NCBI GenBank assembly: GCA_039881045.1
Contig: JAYWVB010000083.1
Location: forward strand, 1-64,000
Origin: Chaetomium olivaceum
Lineage: Eukaryota; Ascomycota; Sordariomycetes; Sordariales; Chaetomiaceae
DNA: 64,000 nt
Reading direction: 5' to 3'
Position 1 is the first letter of the stretch. Each line of letters opens with the position of its first letter. This document shows, piece by piece, positions 1 through 11,698 of the stretch. The position numbers and the translations under genes were made by a program. Below the pieces are notes generated by a model. That model did not search any database, was not told where the DNA came from, and was given only the letters and a program-made list of their open reading frames with translations.

Positions 1-689
1 CGCAACGTGACTGGGCACACGGCTCGATATCCTTAGCCAACTCGGCCGTTCCCTCTGCTGGATCGACACCTCCCAAGTTCTAACTCCGGATTTTCAAATG
101 CCCAACGACCCCTATTTTGCCAACCTTCCGGAACCACTCGCGTATCATGGTATCTTGGGCGAGATTCCAACTTCGGCCGGCCACCATCCCCGGTTTCCCT
201 GCCGAGCCCACTTCACCAGATCCCATCAAAGCCTCCCGCACAGCCCCGGGCCAATTCTGCTCCAATTTCTTCTCTATCATCCCTGGCGGCGTCGAGAGCT
301 TCTACGCCATCGGCTCGTCCATCCGGAGCGGCGCCAGTGTCAATCTTGAAACAACCCAAGAGTTTCGGCGACGGACCGGCCGCCAGCCCTCTCGGCGATT
401 CCCAAGCACATGCAGCTGCAAGCAGGGACCAAGTGCGGCCGCTGACCACAGGGATGGCGCCGATTGCCAAGATGTTTGTTGAGTGCTGCAACTGCAAGTT
501 TTACCACGACATGCCGTCCAAGCTCTACGAGTGCATGGCCAAGCCGGACGCGGTGGTTGAAGACAAGCTGCTGGGCATTTCAGGGGCCATCACGACCATG
601 GTCAAGTGCCCCTGGTGCCACCACAACATGAGCAGGGTTGCTGTGCTGGGTATGCGGCGGTTGTTTACCTGAAGGAAAAGTTGCACTGA
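1..689 (+). CDS. Conserved fungal Cys-rich protein, 3' part only
   Basis: The gene enters from the left edge, so its start is not visible. The readable part begins with a Ser/Pro/Ala-rich, probably disordered stretch (about 250-440) and ends in a compact Cys-rich tail: ECCNCKFYHDMPSKLYECM, then an 'AVVEDKLLG.SGAITTMVKCPWC' type segment and HNMS. The Cys pairs (CCNC, CPWC) suggest a metal-binding fold; the function of the family is not known to me. As written the frame stops at 672, but one extra G in the run at 635-637 lets it continue through CCAGYAAVVYLKEKLH to a TGA at 687-689. From memory, this tail is the usual end in filamentous ascomycetes, so I place the end at 689 and treat the frame break as a probable base-calling error. 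Confidence 0.7.
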
Positions 690-2191
690 GGAGGTGGTAA
701 TAACACCACTAAAATGGGAAGGGAGAGGACTAGTGCTTTCCCGATTTACTTTGTTCCATGACATGTCGGATCTTTGACGAGAAACTGCTGACCGGATATT
801 TCCTTTGCGCGATACCTCTATTTTCTTTGCATCCGAATCGGCCTGTCTTCAGTCACTACCTGTCCTCCGTTCATCGCAGCCGACGGGCTTCATTTCTTAT
901 GCGAAGCATACAGAACATATTTTACAGAGCATAGCTATCCATGCTTAGTTGTTTCATTTGTTGCAGCATACTACGGTGCGGACATGAGGAGGAAAAGCAT
1001 CACTTTTTCTCCTCCCTCTTTTTCCTTTTGATAATTGAGTGTATTTGCTTGCTTGTACAGATATTTGATGCTGCAAAATGACCAGGAGGGCGACAGAATA
1101 TACACTCCCCCCTGCAGCCTCGCAGCATTGAACAGATGGGATTCTTTGTGGGACATAGCAAACCTACCTACTTTTAGACACTATTCGTACCATTATTGAA
1201 CGCTGCCTACACAATCCTCGAAGCATGATTGTGTCATGTTGTCTGCTTACATACACAACCCCGTTTTCCCGATTACTTCACGCATTTGTCTTATACCGCT
1301 GTACTATAAGGCGAAGTAACGTGGAAGTGGTCCTCTCTCTCCCGGAACTCGGCTCGCAATCAATTGTTGCGCACCAACTACCGGACGATGTCTCGCAGCG
1401 GCATGTTCTAAGAAGCTTCGAGCGGGAAGATTAATGAGGCTTACGTCGCCCACGCGGGGCGGGAAAAGGCACAGAGATGAAGCGGGATTTCTCTCGGGCG
1501 TGTCGGGCCATGAGTTGGATGTGGATAGATTGGTGTTGGAAGGAGGGTCCACATCCCCGGCCCGGCAGTTAACAAGGCATGTCGTTAGCGAAGAGTGGGG
1601 TCATTGCTTGTTCGGGTCCATCGTTTCACCGCCAAGAAAAAAAGCTTTGGCCACTTCGTGAATGCTTGGCAATGGTGTGCAATATCACGTGAGAAACCAG
1701 CTGGTGAAGGACGTCAGCGGTCCATGACATAAGCAGGGCTGTTCGGCTTGGCGGCTTCTTGGCGACTGTCTCGGCAGCTTCCAGGCTGTTCTGCATGACC
1801 CGCTTTTCCGGGCCCGGTGGTTGAAAATCAATCTTTTTGCGATGACGCCGAGGTTTAGCTAAGGACCTCCGATCGCGCGTTCGGACCCGACTTTTCGCCT
1901 GCGCATATCGCAAGCAACGACGACACTAAATTCCGTCGGCCAACCAATTCTTCTCCTAACAACTGCAAACACTCGGATTCCCTACGCATCAGGAATCCTG
2001 CTCCCCCAACGAAATCGACACTTCACTCCCACCAACTCTCGCCTCCACCTCGATAGTCAGACTAACTATCAAAGAGTGGGATTCGAATTGCGCTTGAGGG
2101 GTATTCGCCTCCGCGTTTAACTCGGTCCTTGCTCAACATTGATTCCGTTGTCAGGCCATGAGAACAATCGCATAGATTTACAGTTTACTGG
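690..2191. other. Intergenic, promoter side of the carrier gene
   Basis: No convincing coding region. The part from about 1920 to 2190 is CT-rich with CCAAC/CCAAT-like motifs and probably holds the promoter and leader of the downstream carrier gene. Short open frames here lack family resemblance. Confidence 0.5.
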
Positions 2192-3861
2192 ATGGCTCCA
2201 TTCGCAACAAGCGTGCATGCGCACGGAGCTACTAGCCGAAACCACGACATAATATCCGATCATGGCGCTGCCACCGACCTTCCGAGCGAGGCCGTGGAGA
2301 TCACGGCAATGCAGAAGATGCTCTCGGCCACATCGGGGAGTTTGTTGACGGGCTTGCTAGGCACGTACCACCGTCAACTTCCTACCGAGTGCGGCAGTAA
2401 AAACTAACCTTACCCCTCCAGCAACACCCCTCGATGTCGTCCGCGTCCGTTGGCAGTCCCAGGGCGTCACCCAGCCCGCTATCGACTTCACAAAGCTCGC
2501 CTTTCCGACTGCCGCTACTCCGGGCGGCGCTACCTTCCGCCCTTCTGATCTCGGCGTCACCGCCTGCTGCCGTGAAGTCTTCTTCACCAACAACACCTCC
2601 GAAGTCTGCCTCGCCGGGCCCCGCGCCCTCCCACAGAGCAGCACCCACATCCTGAACGCAGGCACAACCTCAACAATAGCCTGTGCCGTCGAAGAAACCC
2701 AACAACGAACCTTCACCTCGACCTTCGACGGCCTCCGCAAAATCGCCCGCAACGAGGGCGTGACCACCCTCTGGCGCGGCCTCTCCCCGACCCTGGTCAT
2801 GGCGATCCCCGCCAACATCATCTATTTCACAGGCTACGAATGGCTGCGCTTCAACCGGACAGGCAGCAGTCCCATCGCCCGGGCCGTTCCCGACGACTAC
2901 GCCCCGCTCGTAGCGGGCTCCGTCGCGCGCGTGCTCGCCGCCACCGTCGTGTCGCCCATCGAGCTGTTCCGCACCCGCCTGCAGGCGCAGGCCGTGCCCG
3001 AGCGCGCCGCCGCCGCCCTCCCCGACCAACCCCCTGGCGTCCACCTTCCGCGGCATCCAGGACATGGTCGCCGCCCACGGCTACCGCTCCTCTGGCGCGG
3101 CCTTTCCCTCACCTGTGGCGCGACGTGCCCTTCTCGGGCATGTACTGGGGGGGTACGAGACCATCCGCGGCCGGCTCGCTGACGCCCGCGAGCGCCGTGT
3201 GAGAGATGGGTTGGGGTTGGAGCTGGATCTGGAGCGGGGCAGAGGCAGAAACAAGGATACAGATAGCGGGGCGGCAGGTGGTCCGACGCGCGCACGGGCG
3301 TGGTCGCGCAGCCGCGGCGGCGCGAGCGACAACCACGCCGACACCTTCACCGACAGCTTCATCGCGGGCGCCGCGTCGGGCGGCTTCGCCAGCGTCGTGA
3401 CCATGCCCTTCGACGTCGGCAAGACCCGCACGCAGGTCTTCCGGGACACGGGCTCCGCCACAACCACAACCTCAACCTCCTCAGCTACGGCCGCCGCCGC
3501 CGCCGCCACGGCACCCGAAGAGCGCAACATGGCCCGCCTGCTGTGGCACATCTTCCGCACTGAGGGGCTGCCGGGCCTGTTCCGTGGCTGTGTGCCGCGC
3601 ACCCTGCGCGTCGCGCCCGCCTGCGCCATCATGATCAGCAGTTATGAGGTGGGGAAGCGGGTGTTTAGGGGGGTGAACGAGCGGGCGCTGGCCGAGAGGC
3701 GCGGGCTCGAGGCTGCTGTCGCTGCTAGGAGGCGGGGGTGGTGCGGGTGGGGGAGGAGGGGCATGATTGAGATCAAATGTGTGGTCTCGCTTCTCTTGGG
3801 CGATTACGTTGGAGGTGTTTTGCTTTTTTTGTCTTTCCCGCACATTCTGGCGTCTGGTTAG
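2192..3861 (+). CDS. mtm1: Mitochondrial carrier, MTM1 / SLC25A39-40 type
   Basis: Mitochondrial inner-membrane carrier; the family is linked to manganese/iron-sulphur homeostasis and, in animals, glutathione import. All three carrier repeats are visible by their PX[DE]XX[KR] signatures: TPLDVVRVR (just after the first intron), SPIELFRTR (about 2958) and MPFDVGKTR (about 3400). The first matrix loop holds VTACCREVFF and a further Cys, the Cys cluster typical of this subfamily. The start ATG gives a 56-codon first exon, then a 61-nt intron at 2361-2421. Between about 3020 and 3155 the frame breaks four times: one extra C at 3020-3023 and single losses at 3089-3090, 3112-3113 and the G run 3147-3153. 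Correcting them joins conserved segments such as LWRDVPFSGMYWGGYE. The C-terminal tail after about 3690 is probably read-through past the true stop. Confidence 0.85.
2361..2421 (+). other. Probable GC-AG intron in the MTM1 gene
   Basis: The exon ends CTAG and the intron begins GCACGT, with CTAAC at 2404-2408 and CCAG at the end. Using this donor gives LLTGLL-A-TPLDVV, the exact spacing usual in carriers. The nearest GT donor (2365) leaves the frame wrong. See findings. Confidence 0.65.
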
Positions 3862-4868
3862 CATGTCTGGCGTTTCCCCTTTTTTTGGTGTCTTCTGATG
3901 ATTTGATAAAGAAGCCGGCAACGAGCGAGCCAGTCGGGCGAGGCGTTTGGTTTGGGAGGGAGGGGGGTTGGGTTTGGTTTGCGGAGACTCTCTCGACTCT
4001 CGACTCATATGGCGCACACGCGGGCAAGCAAGCGTTTGTGTTCTAATATCTGCATTGCTAGATGGGGTGGGTTAGATGCTCGCTCGGGCGCGCAACTACA
4101 TATAACTTGTACAGTACATGGCTGTTGGGTGGCGGTGTAAGTTGATGTTGGATGATCGGGGCATGAATAAATAAGACGATAGGCTGGTAGCTTCACTGCT
4201 CAGCTAGGGTCCCATATACCGTGAACTGTACAGTACATCAGAGAGCAACCAATGGCTTCAGGCGTTGTACGAACTGTTCTTGTGTCTTTCTCAATGGTAG
4301 GAATTCCTCGGAGACCTTCAAAATTGCCGCTCCCAAGATCATGATAGGTTCTGTCTGCCGGGCGGAAGCAGATACCTTCCTCATTTCTGGAAAACGGCGG
4401 CCGGAGGGTCAGGGCTCGATAATCATTCACATTGCCAACCCCAAACGTCACGGTCATCAAGACGAGGGAGATGTTTATTGCACTGCTCAGCTAGCTCGCA
4501 AACTTTTCTAGTGGTATCATAGGGGAAAAGCCAAAGATTAGGAAAAGACTGTCTTGTCCGAATAGCAACCAAAACTGCGATATCCCAGCGTCTCCGCAGG
4601 TGAAGGAGCATTAAATTCGAAATGGTATATTACGAGTGTGCCGGGTGTCGGGTGTCGACTGCGGACTTCAATCCACCGAGAAAAAAGAAGGGGTTGGTTG
4701 GTATGGCGTAGGCCATGGCAAAAAAAAGAAATGAAAATGCCTGGTCCGAGAGGCATGACGGGAGAAGATTAAAGTTTGCATTCCACCTTGTCTTGTTTCA
4801 ACTTCGTTTCCCTTCAAATCGTACTGGCGAGCCCCAGCGCCATCGCTTGGTGCAGATGCATCGCGTCG
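3862..4868. other. Intergenic between convergent 3' ends
   Basis: Holds the 3' untranslated regions of the carrier and MSB1 genes. No coding region, RNA gene or repeat recognised. Confidence 0.5.
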
Positions 4869-7800
4869 CTAGACGCGACGGATAGGGGGTGGCACGCGAG
4901 CGTTAGGGCCGCCCTCAGCAGCGCTGGTCAGCTCGGCAACTCTGGCCTTGATGCGGGCGACACGGGTTTCGATCGCTAGAGACGGTCAGCTTCTCCTGAA
5001 GGACTTAGCGACAACGGGTGGATGTTGTGATTACTTATCTTCTTCACTGCTGTCCGAAATATCAGTCAAGCCCCCGGAGACCCTCGCGGGTTGCGTGGCC
5101 TGGCGGTAGGCAGCCCGCTCCGCCGCATTCTTGCGGATCTGCGCCCATCGGTCTTGGGGGTCGACGGCGCGAGCCACTGGTGCCGGAGGAGGAGCTGCCT
5201 CCTCCTCCTCGGGCTGCGGTGCTGGTGCTGATGGGATGCGGGGGAGCGCCGAGCAATGGGAGGAGGAACGGCATCATCCTCGTCCTCATTGTCGTCAGGC
5301 ACGAACGCGGGCTGGTCAAGCAGGGGCCCCTGGTTGAAGCGGGAAACCTCCTCCTTTTCAGCGGCAACATCCTTCGGGCTCACGGGCGAGACCTCCTGAG
5401 GAAGGGGGTGACTCGGTGACGGGAGCAGCCTCGGGGGCGGCTTGCACAGGAGCCTGCGGGGCAGGGGGCGGCGAGACCGGCGAAACAGGAGTTTGGGCGG
5501 GGACTGGGACACGGGCCGGAACGGGCTGAGGCTTCTGCAAAACAGCAGGGTCTCTCCTGGGAGGGGAGGCCCGCCGTGCGGCCTTTTGCGGCACGGCCGG
5601 AGGAGTGGAAGACTCAGCAGCAGCAGTGAATGACTTCAGCTGCTCCGCAGCGTTCTCGGGCAGCTTCGAGCTCCTGTTCTTACGGCTAAACAGCTTCTTC
5701 AAGCCGCCACCGCCGGCACCGGGCTTGACCGCGTCCTTGTGAAGCTTCTTGTGCTTCTGGCTGTCGTCGCCTAGGGCAGGCTCGGGGGAGACCATCTGCT
5801 CTCGCGCCAGCTCCAAGCTCGCCTGCTCCTTCGGCGGTGGCACCGGGCTGTGCACTCGCTCTGCCGGGTGGACCTCCTTAGGCACCTCCAATTCCTTGTC
5901 TTCCCGGCTTGGTATTTGGAGTGTTGGTGTCTCGTTACGGTGTGGGACCGAAGACGAGCCAGTGGTCGCGATCGGGTCCGCCCTTACGGGCGATGAAGAC
6001 GTCTTCGGAGGCAATTCGGGCGTTGTTCCTCCTCGCCGATCGTAGGCGTGACATGTCCGTTGCCGAGCGAAGTCGTGCTGAGACCACGGCCGGCACTCGT
6101 GTTGCCAAGGTAAGCCTCTCTTATCGCTTCCTTGTCATACTTGCTAGCCCACTTGACAGCCGGAGACGCCTCGTTGAGGATGCTCGGTTGAAGCGTGAAG
6201 ACACTGTTGGTCTTCTCGGCCAGATAGTCCGTGTCTTTCCTTCCCCGCCGCTCCTGGACCTGTAGCTGCGTCTCTTCTGCTGTTCCTGCTTGTGAAGCTG
6301 CAGCGCGGCAGCTTGGATTCTGGCTTGCTGATCAGGGCCGATGCTCGTCTTGCTCAAGCCTATGGTAGAGCCTGGTTTCAACCCATCCTTGTCCAGTACG
6401 TGCTTTCCGGTCGACTTTCTCCTGTTAAGGCCCTTTCCGCGACGAGTCCAGCTGAAAAAGCCCTTCTTCTCGGCGATGTAAAGCGCCTTCCTCGGGATCC
6501 GGAGCCGCGCCCTTGACGATCTCCTCCATGACGAGCCAACGGCCAGTCCGGATTAGTGTCTCAATCACGGCGCAGCGCCCAAAGGCCGACTTCCTCTCCG
6601 GGGTCTCCTCCGGGGCCAGACTGGTCATCCACACCCACCAGAAGGCGTCATCAAGGTCAAACCGGACGATGCTTGCCAACTCACCGGGCTCAAATTGGTT
6701 GTCGGACTCTAGTCTCGGCTTGTGAGACTGAGAGCTCCGCTGCCGGGCAGTTCCCGTGTCGATTGGAGGCAGAACCTTATCGGGGGGAAGCAGCATATTC
6801 GATGCGCCTTTCTCGTCCACGAATCCGGATGAAAGGAAATCGGCCCATGACGGGGTAGTTGGCCGTCCCAAGTCGCCGTTACCAGAAGCGGGTGTATTCC
6901 TGAGCCCTTGCTGCATTCGCCGCTTTGCGAGCGCGTCGTCATCCATATCGTCCTCCTCAAGCGCGCTCGCAAATCCAATATCCTCGAACCGAGACCAAGA
7001 AGCGTCACGGAGGCTAGTAGAATGCTTCGAGCTCGAGACAGCTTGCGACTGGTTAGCCGCAGCAATCGCCCTAAGAACTCTACGGCACTCTTCCGTCAAA
7101 GCCTGAATGGGGTCATCGTATTCGGACCATTCCTTGAGCGCCCGGTCTTCGTCACGGTATTGGAAATGGTTAGCCCTCCGGAGCAGGGTGAATGGAGTCG
7201 GCGATACGGTGTCGACAATCATAGCAACCCTGTTCGTTGACGTCTGCATGAGCGCTGGCCTCTGCGGTGGGTATTCGGTTTCTTGCAGCAGTTTTTGCAG
7301 CGACATGGGCAGTAACGAAATGCCGCCCTGAACCGGCTCGGGTGCGAGAGAGCGTAGATAGGCAAAGAATAGATGGCTCGTGGCATCGGCGGCACTACCC
7401 AAACTGTTAGCGGAAGCGCGGGTGATTCATGAAAAGGGGCAATTGGCAACTTGCCTGAGCCATGAGACTTGTACCCGCCCTCAAACCCATTCCCGTTATC
7501 ATTAGATTCGAACGCCCACCAGGCTGCCATGCGGGAGAGCTTGCGTCCTCCAAAGCCGTTGGACTTGCTGTGGGCCGCGATCGCCGCGAGCAGATCGAAA
7601 AAATCGAAGATAATTTTGACGCGTGAGTCGTTATCGACACTGAGTGGAATGAAAGTCTTAAAAGAGTCCCTGGCCATATGCGAGTCTGCGTCCACCGTCA
7701 GTTTTGCCGTGGGTAAACTCCCGTCTGGCAGAGGCGCAACGTACCATGTTCTCCAACCTTGAAAAGCTCGTAGGAGTCCCACCCAACAACGCCGCCTTGG

Positions 7801-8338
7801 AGTCTGCTCCAGCACCACTTAACCACGCCCGAAATGACCTATCACCAATGTTAGCGACTGGATCTCAAACTACACGCGTGGGATTGTCGTGATATCGTAC
7901 CATTGGCTCCGTCATTCGCAGCTCGCGGGCCAGCGCCTCCCCGCGGAGCACCTGACCGCCATCTTTACCATCGAAAAAGTGTCGTACAAAAGTACGGACG
8001 GCGCTCGGATCGGAGGTCGGCCGAAAAGGGAGTGGAGAAATGGAAGATCGAGAGCTGCGGGGTGCCGTTTAGCTTTGCATGTTGTGTGGCACAGGGCGCC
8101 AGGGGAGCCCGCTTGATGCGCAGGGCGGGCGCAGCAGCTCGGAAAATTGATGTCATACCTCGCGCCTTGAGCTCTTCAGTGCAGAATCGAAGCAACTGCT
8201 GCACTTCCTCAGGGTCGATTGTCTTGCGCGCCCACGCGTCGTCCCATCGTGGTTTTAGCGGCTGCTCTGGTTGTTCGAGCGCGCCTTCTTAGACTTTTTC
8301 CCGTCTCTGCCTTTCAGGCGGGAAAAGAGACTCGGCAT
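4869..8338 (-). CDS. msb1: MSB1/MUG8-type morphogenesis protein
   Basis: Fungal-specific protein whose yeast relative acts in Rho/Cdc42 polarity and cell-wall signalling. The N-terminal Msb1/Mug8 domain is clear: MPSLFSRLKGRDGKK start, 'DDAWARKTIDPEEVQQLLRF', HMARDSFKTFIPLSV, IIFDFFDLLAAIAAH, GRKLSRMAAWWAFE, then DATSHLFFAYLRSL and MIVDTVSPTPFTLLRRA. After about 6400 the protein is basic, then Pro/Ala/Ser-rich and probably disordered; the last exon ends ARVPPPIRRV. Introns: 8055-8158, 7839-7900, 7686-7744, 7395-7454 (GC donor) and one near 4980-5032. The frame needs several one-base corrections, for example a missing G (plus-strand CC at 8284-8285) and a missing C (GG at 8034-8035), and more near 6420, 6240, 6040, 5400 and 5170. 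The long Pro-rich tail makes exact length uncertain. Confidence 0.8.
7395..7454 (-). other. Probable GC-AG intron in the MSB1 gene
   Basis: Reading on the minus strand, CTCAG is followed by GCAAGT, the strongest known GC-donor consensus, and the intron ends GGGTAG 60 nt later. It joins the GGYKS side to SAADATSHLFF. One base upstream (between AAGTCT and TGGCTC) also seems to be missing, so the call is less certain than that in the carrier gene. Confidence 0.5.
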
Positions 8339-11300
8339 CGTGCGTGACGATAGCCTGTCTCGGAAATAGGCCTGGAATGCAAGTAGGTCGGGAATGGTGG
8401 GCAATGCGGGTCGGAGAGAGAAGAAGAGTTAAGCGCCCCCGTGGTCGGAATGCCGGCGCGCGGATAGAAAAGGGTCGCGGTTTTGCGAGATGTCGAGAAA
8501 AAAATCCAAGAAATATTTTGGTCGGGCGAGAGAGCTGGGGAGCTGAAGTTTGGGGTCCCTAACGATTGGGTCTCGGTTGTTGCACGCAGTCCCCTACCTC
8601 ATATTAGCGTCGATTCGGTGCCGTTCCGGGACAAGACGGTACGTTACAGAGGTTGTGCCGGGGTGATGGTGAGTGGTATCAGATAATAAAAGGATAGTTA
8701 GAGAGAGAGGGAGAGAATGCAAAAAAGTGACGATGGATGATGGGAAGCAGAATGAAAGAAGAAACTATCCTCCTCCGAGGTAAGAGGTTTGTCAAAGTCT
8801 TCAGGGGGCTCGCGATCTCAGCCCAGTCGCGCCAGGAAATTGCTTTGACCAGCGGGTGTTGGACTGGGCCGCCTCCAATTCGAAGGTCAAGTCCTGTTTG
8901 GCTGGGACTCGCCGCGAAATGATACTTGGTGTCTTGGGTACCAGCCTGAATTAGGATTAGGCTCTGCAATGATGAGCAGCGACGCCATCCATGTAACGAA
9001 TTGCTGCAGCCCGTTCAGGAACAGGAACGGCACATTGGGCGGGCACAACGAGCACAACACCCGCAATGCTTTATCATTTAAATGAATGGTCACGCTCTAC
9101 GTAACGCTGGTCAAGGTAACTCATCTGTACCGGTTTCTGTTTTCTCAAGATAACCGCAGGCTCCCCACCAACAGCCATTGGGGCGACAATGTCTGGACAA
9201 TGGATGGATCATCAGTGACGCTAAAGCAATCCTCGACCACTGGGCCCCGCTGCCTGGGTCCTGGGCTCTTTCCTTCTGATCAGTGCTTTGGCTTCGGAAC
9301 CGGGTTGGTGAGAGTCGTTCTTGCCCGATGTCTGTGGAGTGTGGAGCGGGAGGGGAAGGTGCAGATACAGGGTCCGAGATCAGGGTCTATCCTGCTTTTG
9401 TGTCCCCTCCATGAATTCTTGTCCGTTTCGTCCGTTCGAGGTCACTACCTGGTTACCCGTTCCTCGTTACCTATCCTTTTGTCCTCCCTGAGAACCCAGC
9501 AATTACCCAAGTCAGGAAGCCTCACTGATTTGTATCTACTGGGCAGAGAACAAAACCACCTTCCAGACCTTGCTGCCAATGACTCGGCGCCCTGACGACT
9601 CGGCACGGCATTTGGAGGTTGCACCAGAGCAACAACCTGCAGCAGTCAATTTCGCGAACGCCACTTCCGGACCTGTCCCAAAACCTTCTCCCGGATTTCT
9701 CACTTTCTCGATCTGCCCACCAAATCCCCCGCATGGTGTACGAATCCGGCTAGCTGCTCGGTTCTGTGTCAGGCCAGTGGCCGCAGATTGCTCTTGCGTG
9801 CATGTCTGCGCATGCTGCGTGGTCAGGTCAGTGCCAACTCATCAACCCCGCGTTGTGCACAAAATCATCACGGTCAGGCCAGTGAGCACCAAGGCCGAGG
9901 AGAGGGGCGATTGGTCATGGATTGGCCAACGGCACTGGAGAAATGCCCCCAAACCCCGGGTCTGAGTTGGCGGAGCGCGTCCAAAATTGTCCCCTCGTGA
10001 TGGTTTGGAAAGAGTGCGATGCTCGGCTTGGCCCAGACAGCCAACCAGCCTTGAACGCATTGCACCGAGACAGACACGGTGGAGTGGGCCTTCTGGCACA
10101 CACGCGCGTCCGTCCGCTGGCGAAGGGTGCCGGGCCTTTCTTTGCATGGGGCATCCAATGTGGGCCCCCTGGACCTGCATGCATCCAAGCACAGAGCCAA
10201 CCTTAACTTGGAGTATCGACGCGGGACAGGCAAATGAGGTTAAAACTGGTTCAAACTGAGGATCTGTTGACCCAAGGACAAAACAACGCACTGCTGTGTC
10301 CGTGTGATGCTGAGGTCACGGTCGTCCGGGTTTTCTGCCCAGAAGCATTCTCATGCGGGTTGTCCGGTTGGTAACAGAGCGAAATGCCCCCCCACCGGGG
10401 GTGTTCCAGCTTGTTGCCCCGACCCTTGATTTCTTCTTCATCCAATCATCGTTCGCATTGGGGTGGGGGGCTTTCCTTTCTCGGAATCTGTAACTTGGGC
10501 ACTGGCACCTTTCTTCCTTTTTCCTATCCTGCCTTTTGCCTTTTTCTCCCTTCATTTTTCTGGACCTTGAGAACCCAGAAGAGTTTGCTGTGCGTACGTA
10601 GTAAGATGCCACAAATAACACGACTTCTTCGATGCGTTACCGAGGACGAATTGGATCACAGCGGTGATTGATGCAAGCACAATGCTGAAACACACAAAAC
10701 GCGACTCCATTCGGTGCTTCGGCACAAAGTCCCGCTGTTGCATGAGGACCAAAAAAACTGAACCAGTCTTAGCCAACACATGACTCGAATGAAGTGCAAG
10801 CCGAGACGAACCCCAAGGGCCCGGGTTACTCCTTCGAGTCTAGAAATTGTTGAAGCCTTCCGACTACTGAGTCACGATGAGCTGCAAATCCAGGATTCCG
10901 GAACCGACCGGGCAAAGACATGTAATAAGACTTTCCAAATGAGGCGCTAGGCATGTTTGTCTCAACAGATGATATTTATAAGCTGACAGTGCCAAACACT
11001 CATCTTATACTTCGTATGCCAGGTAGATTAGATAAAGTTGTTTCAAAGCACGGGCCGGTGATGAAATCACGTCGGGGCTTGTTTGCCCCGCCTCGGCGTC
11101 TAAGATAACCATTCTCAACCCAGAAATACGGACAGATAGAGAGATCAAAGAGCGAGTTACTCTTCACATCTATGTACGGATTCAGCTTAGTTAATAAGGA
11201 CCGAGTCAACGACCACAGGATAGAATAGCTTGCATCGACAAAACCACTTGCAGAAATGAACCTCACGCGAGTCGTAGTATCCAACCATGGCCGTTCTTGC

Positions 11301-11698
11301 TACCCTCATGACCATGCCCACCACGCCAACCTGCTGAGTTCACACCACGACCAGGAATCATGTACATCAACCTTCATTAACCTGGCGTCTAACTAAGCCT
11401 AGCCCAAGTGAGGGCAGAAAAACATGTGCCGGCCGTTTCTGTCTGTTTCCCGGCTGTAACAATCCCAACGTGAAATCCCCAACCTGCGCATCTGAGGCCA
11501 TCTGACGAGCCCTCTACCAGACGGTACTCAGCTCAACGCTCGAGTACACAAACATGCCCTGGATGAAGGCACCCCTAATTCCCATCGAATGACTTGGGTA
11601 AGCCAACAGGTAAATATCCATCCATACCCCTTCATGTCGACAAAAGAGATCAGTCCCCTCCCCGATAAAACAAGAGCTCCAGTCTCAACCCTCAACCC
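8339..11698. other. Long intergenic stretch
   Basis: About 3.4 kb between the MSB1 start and the UNG stop. It contains overlapping random open frames at 9.8-10.3 kb, mutually antisense and without family signals, and CT-rich tracts near 10500-10560. The last few hundred bases are the UNG 3' region. I see no gene, tRNA or repeat. Confidence 0.45.
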
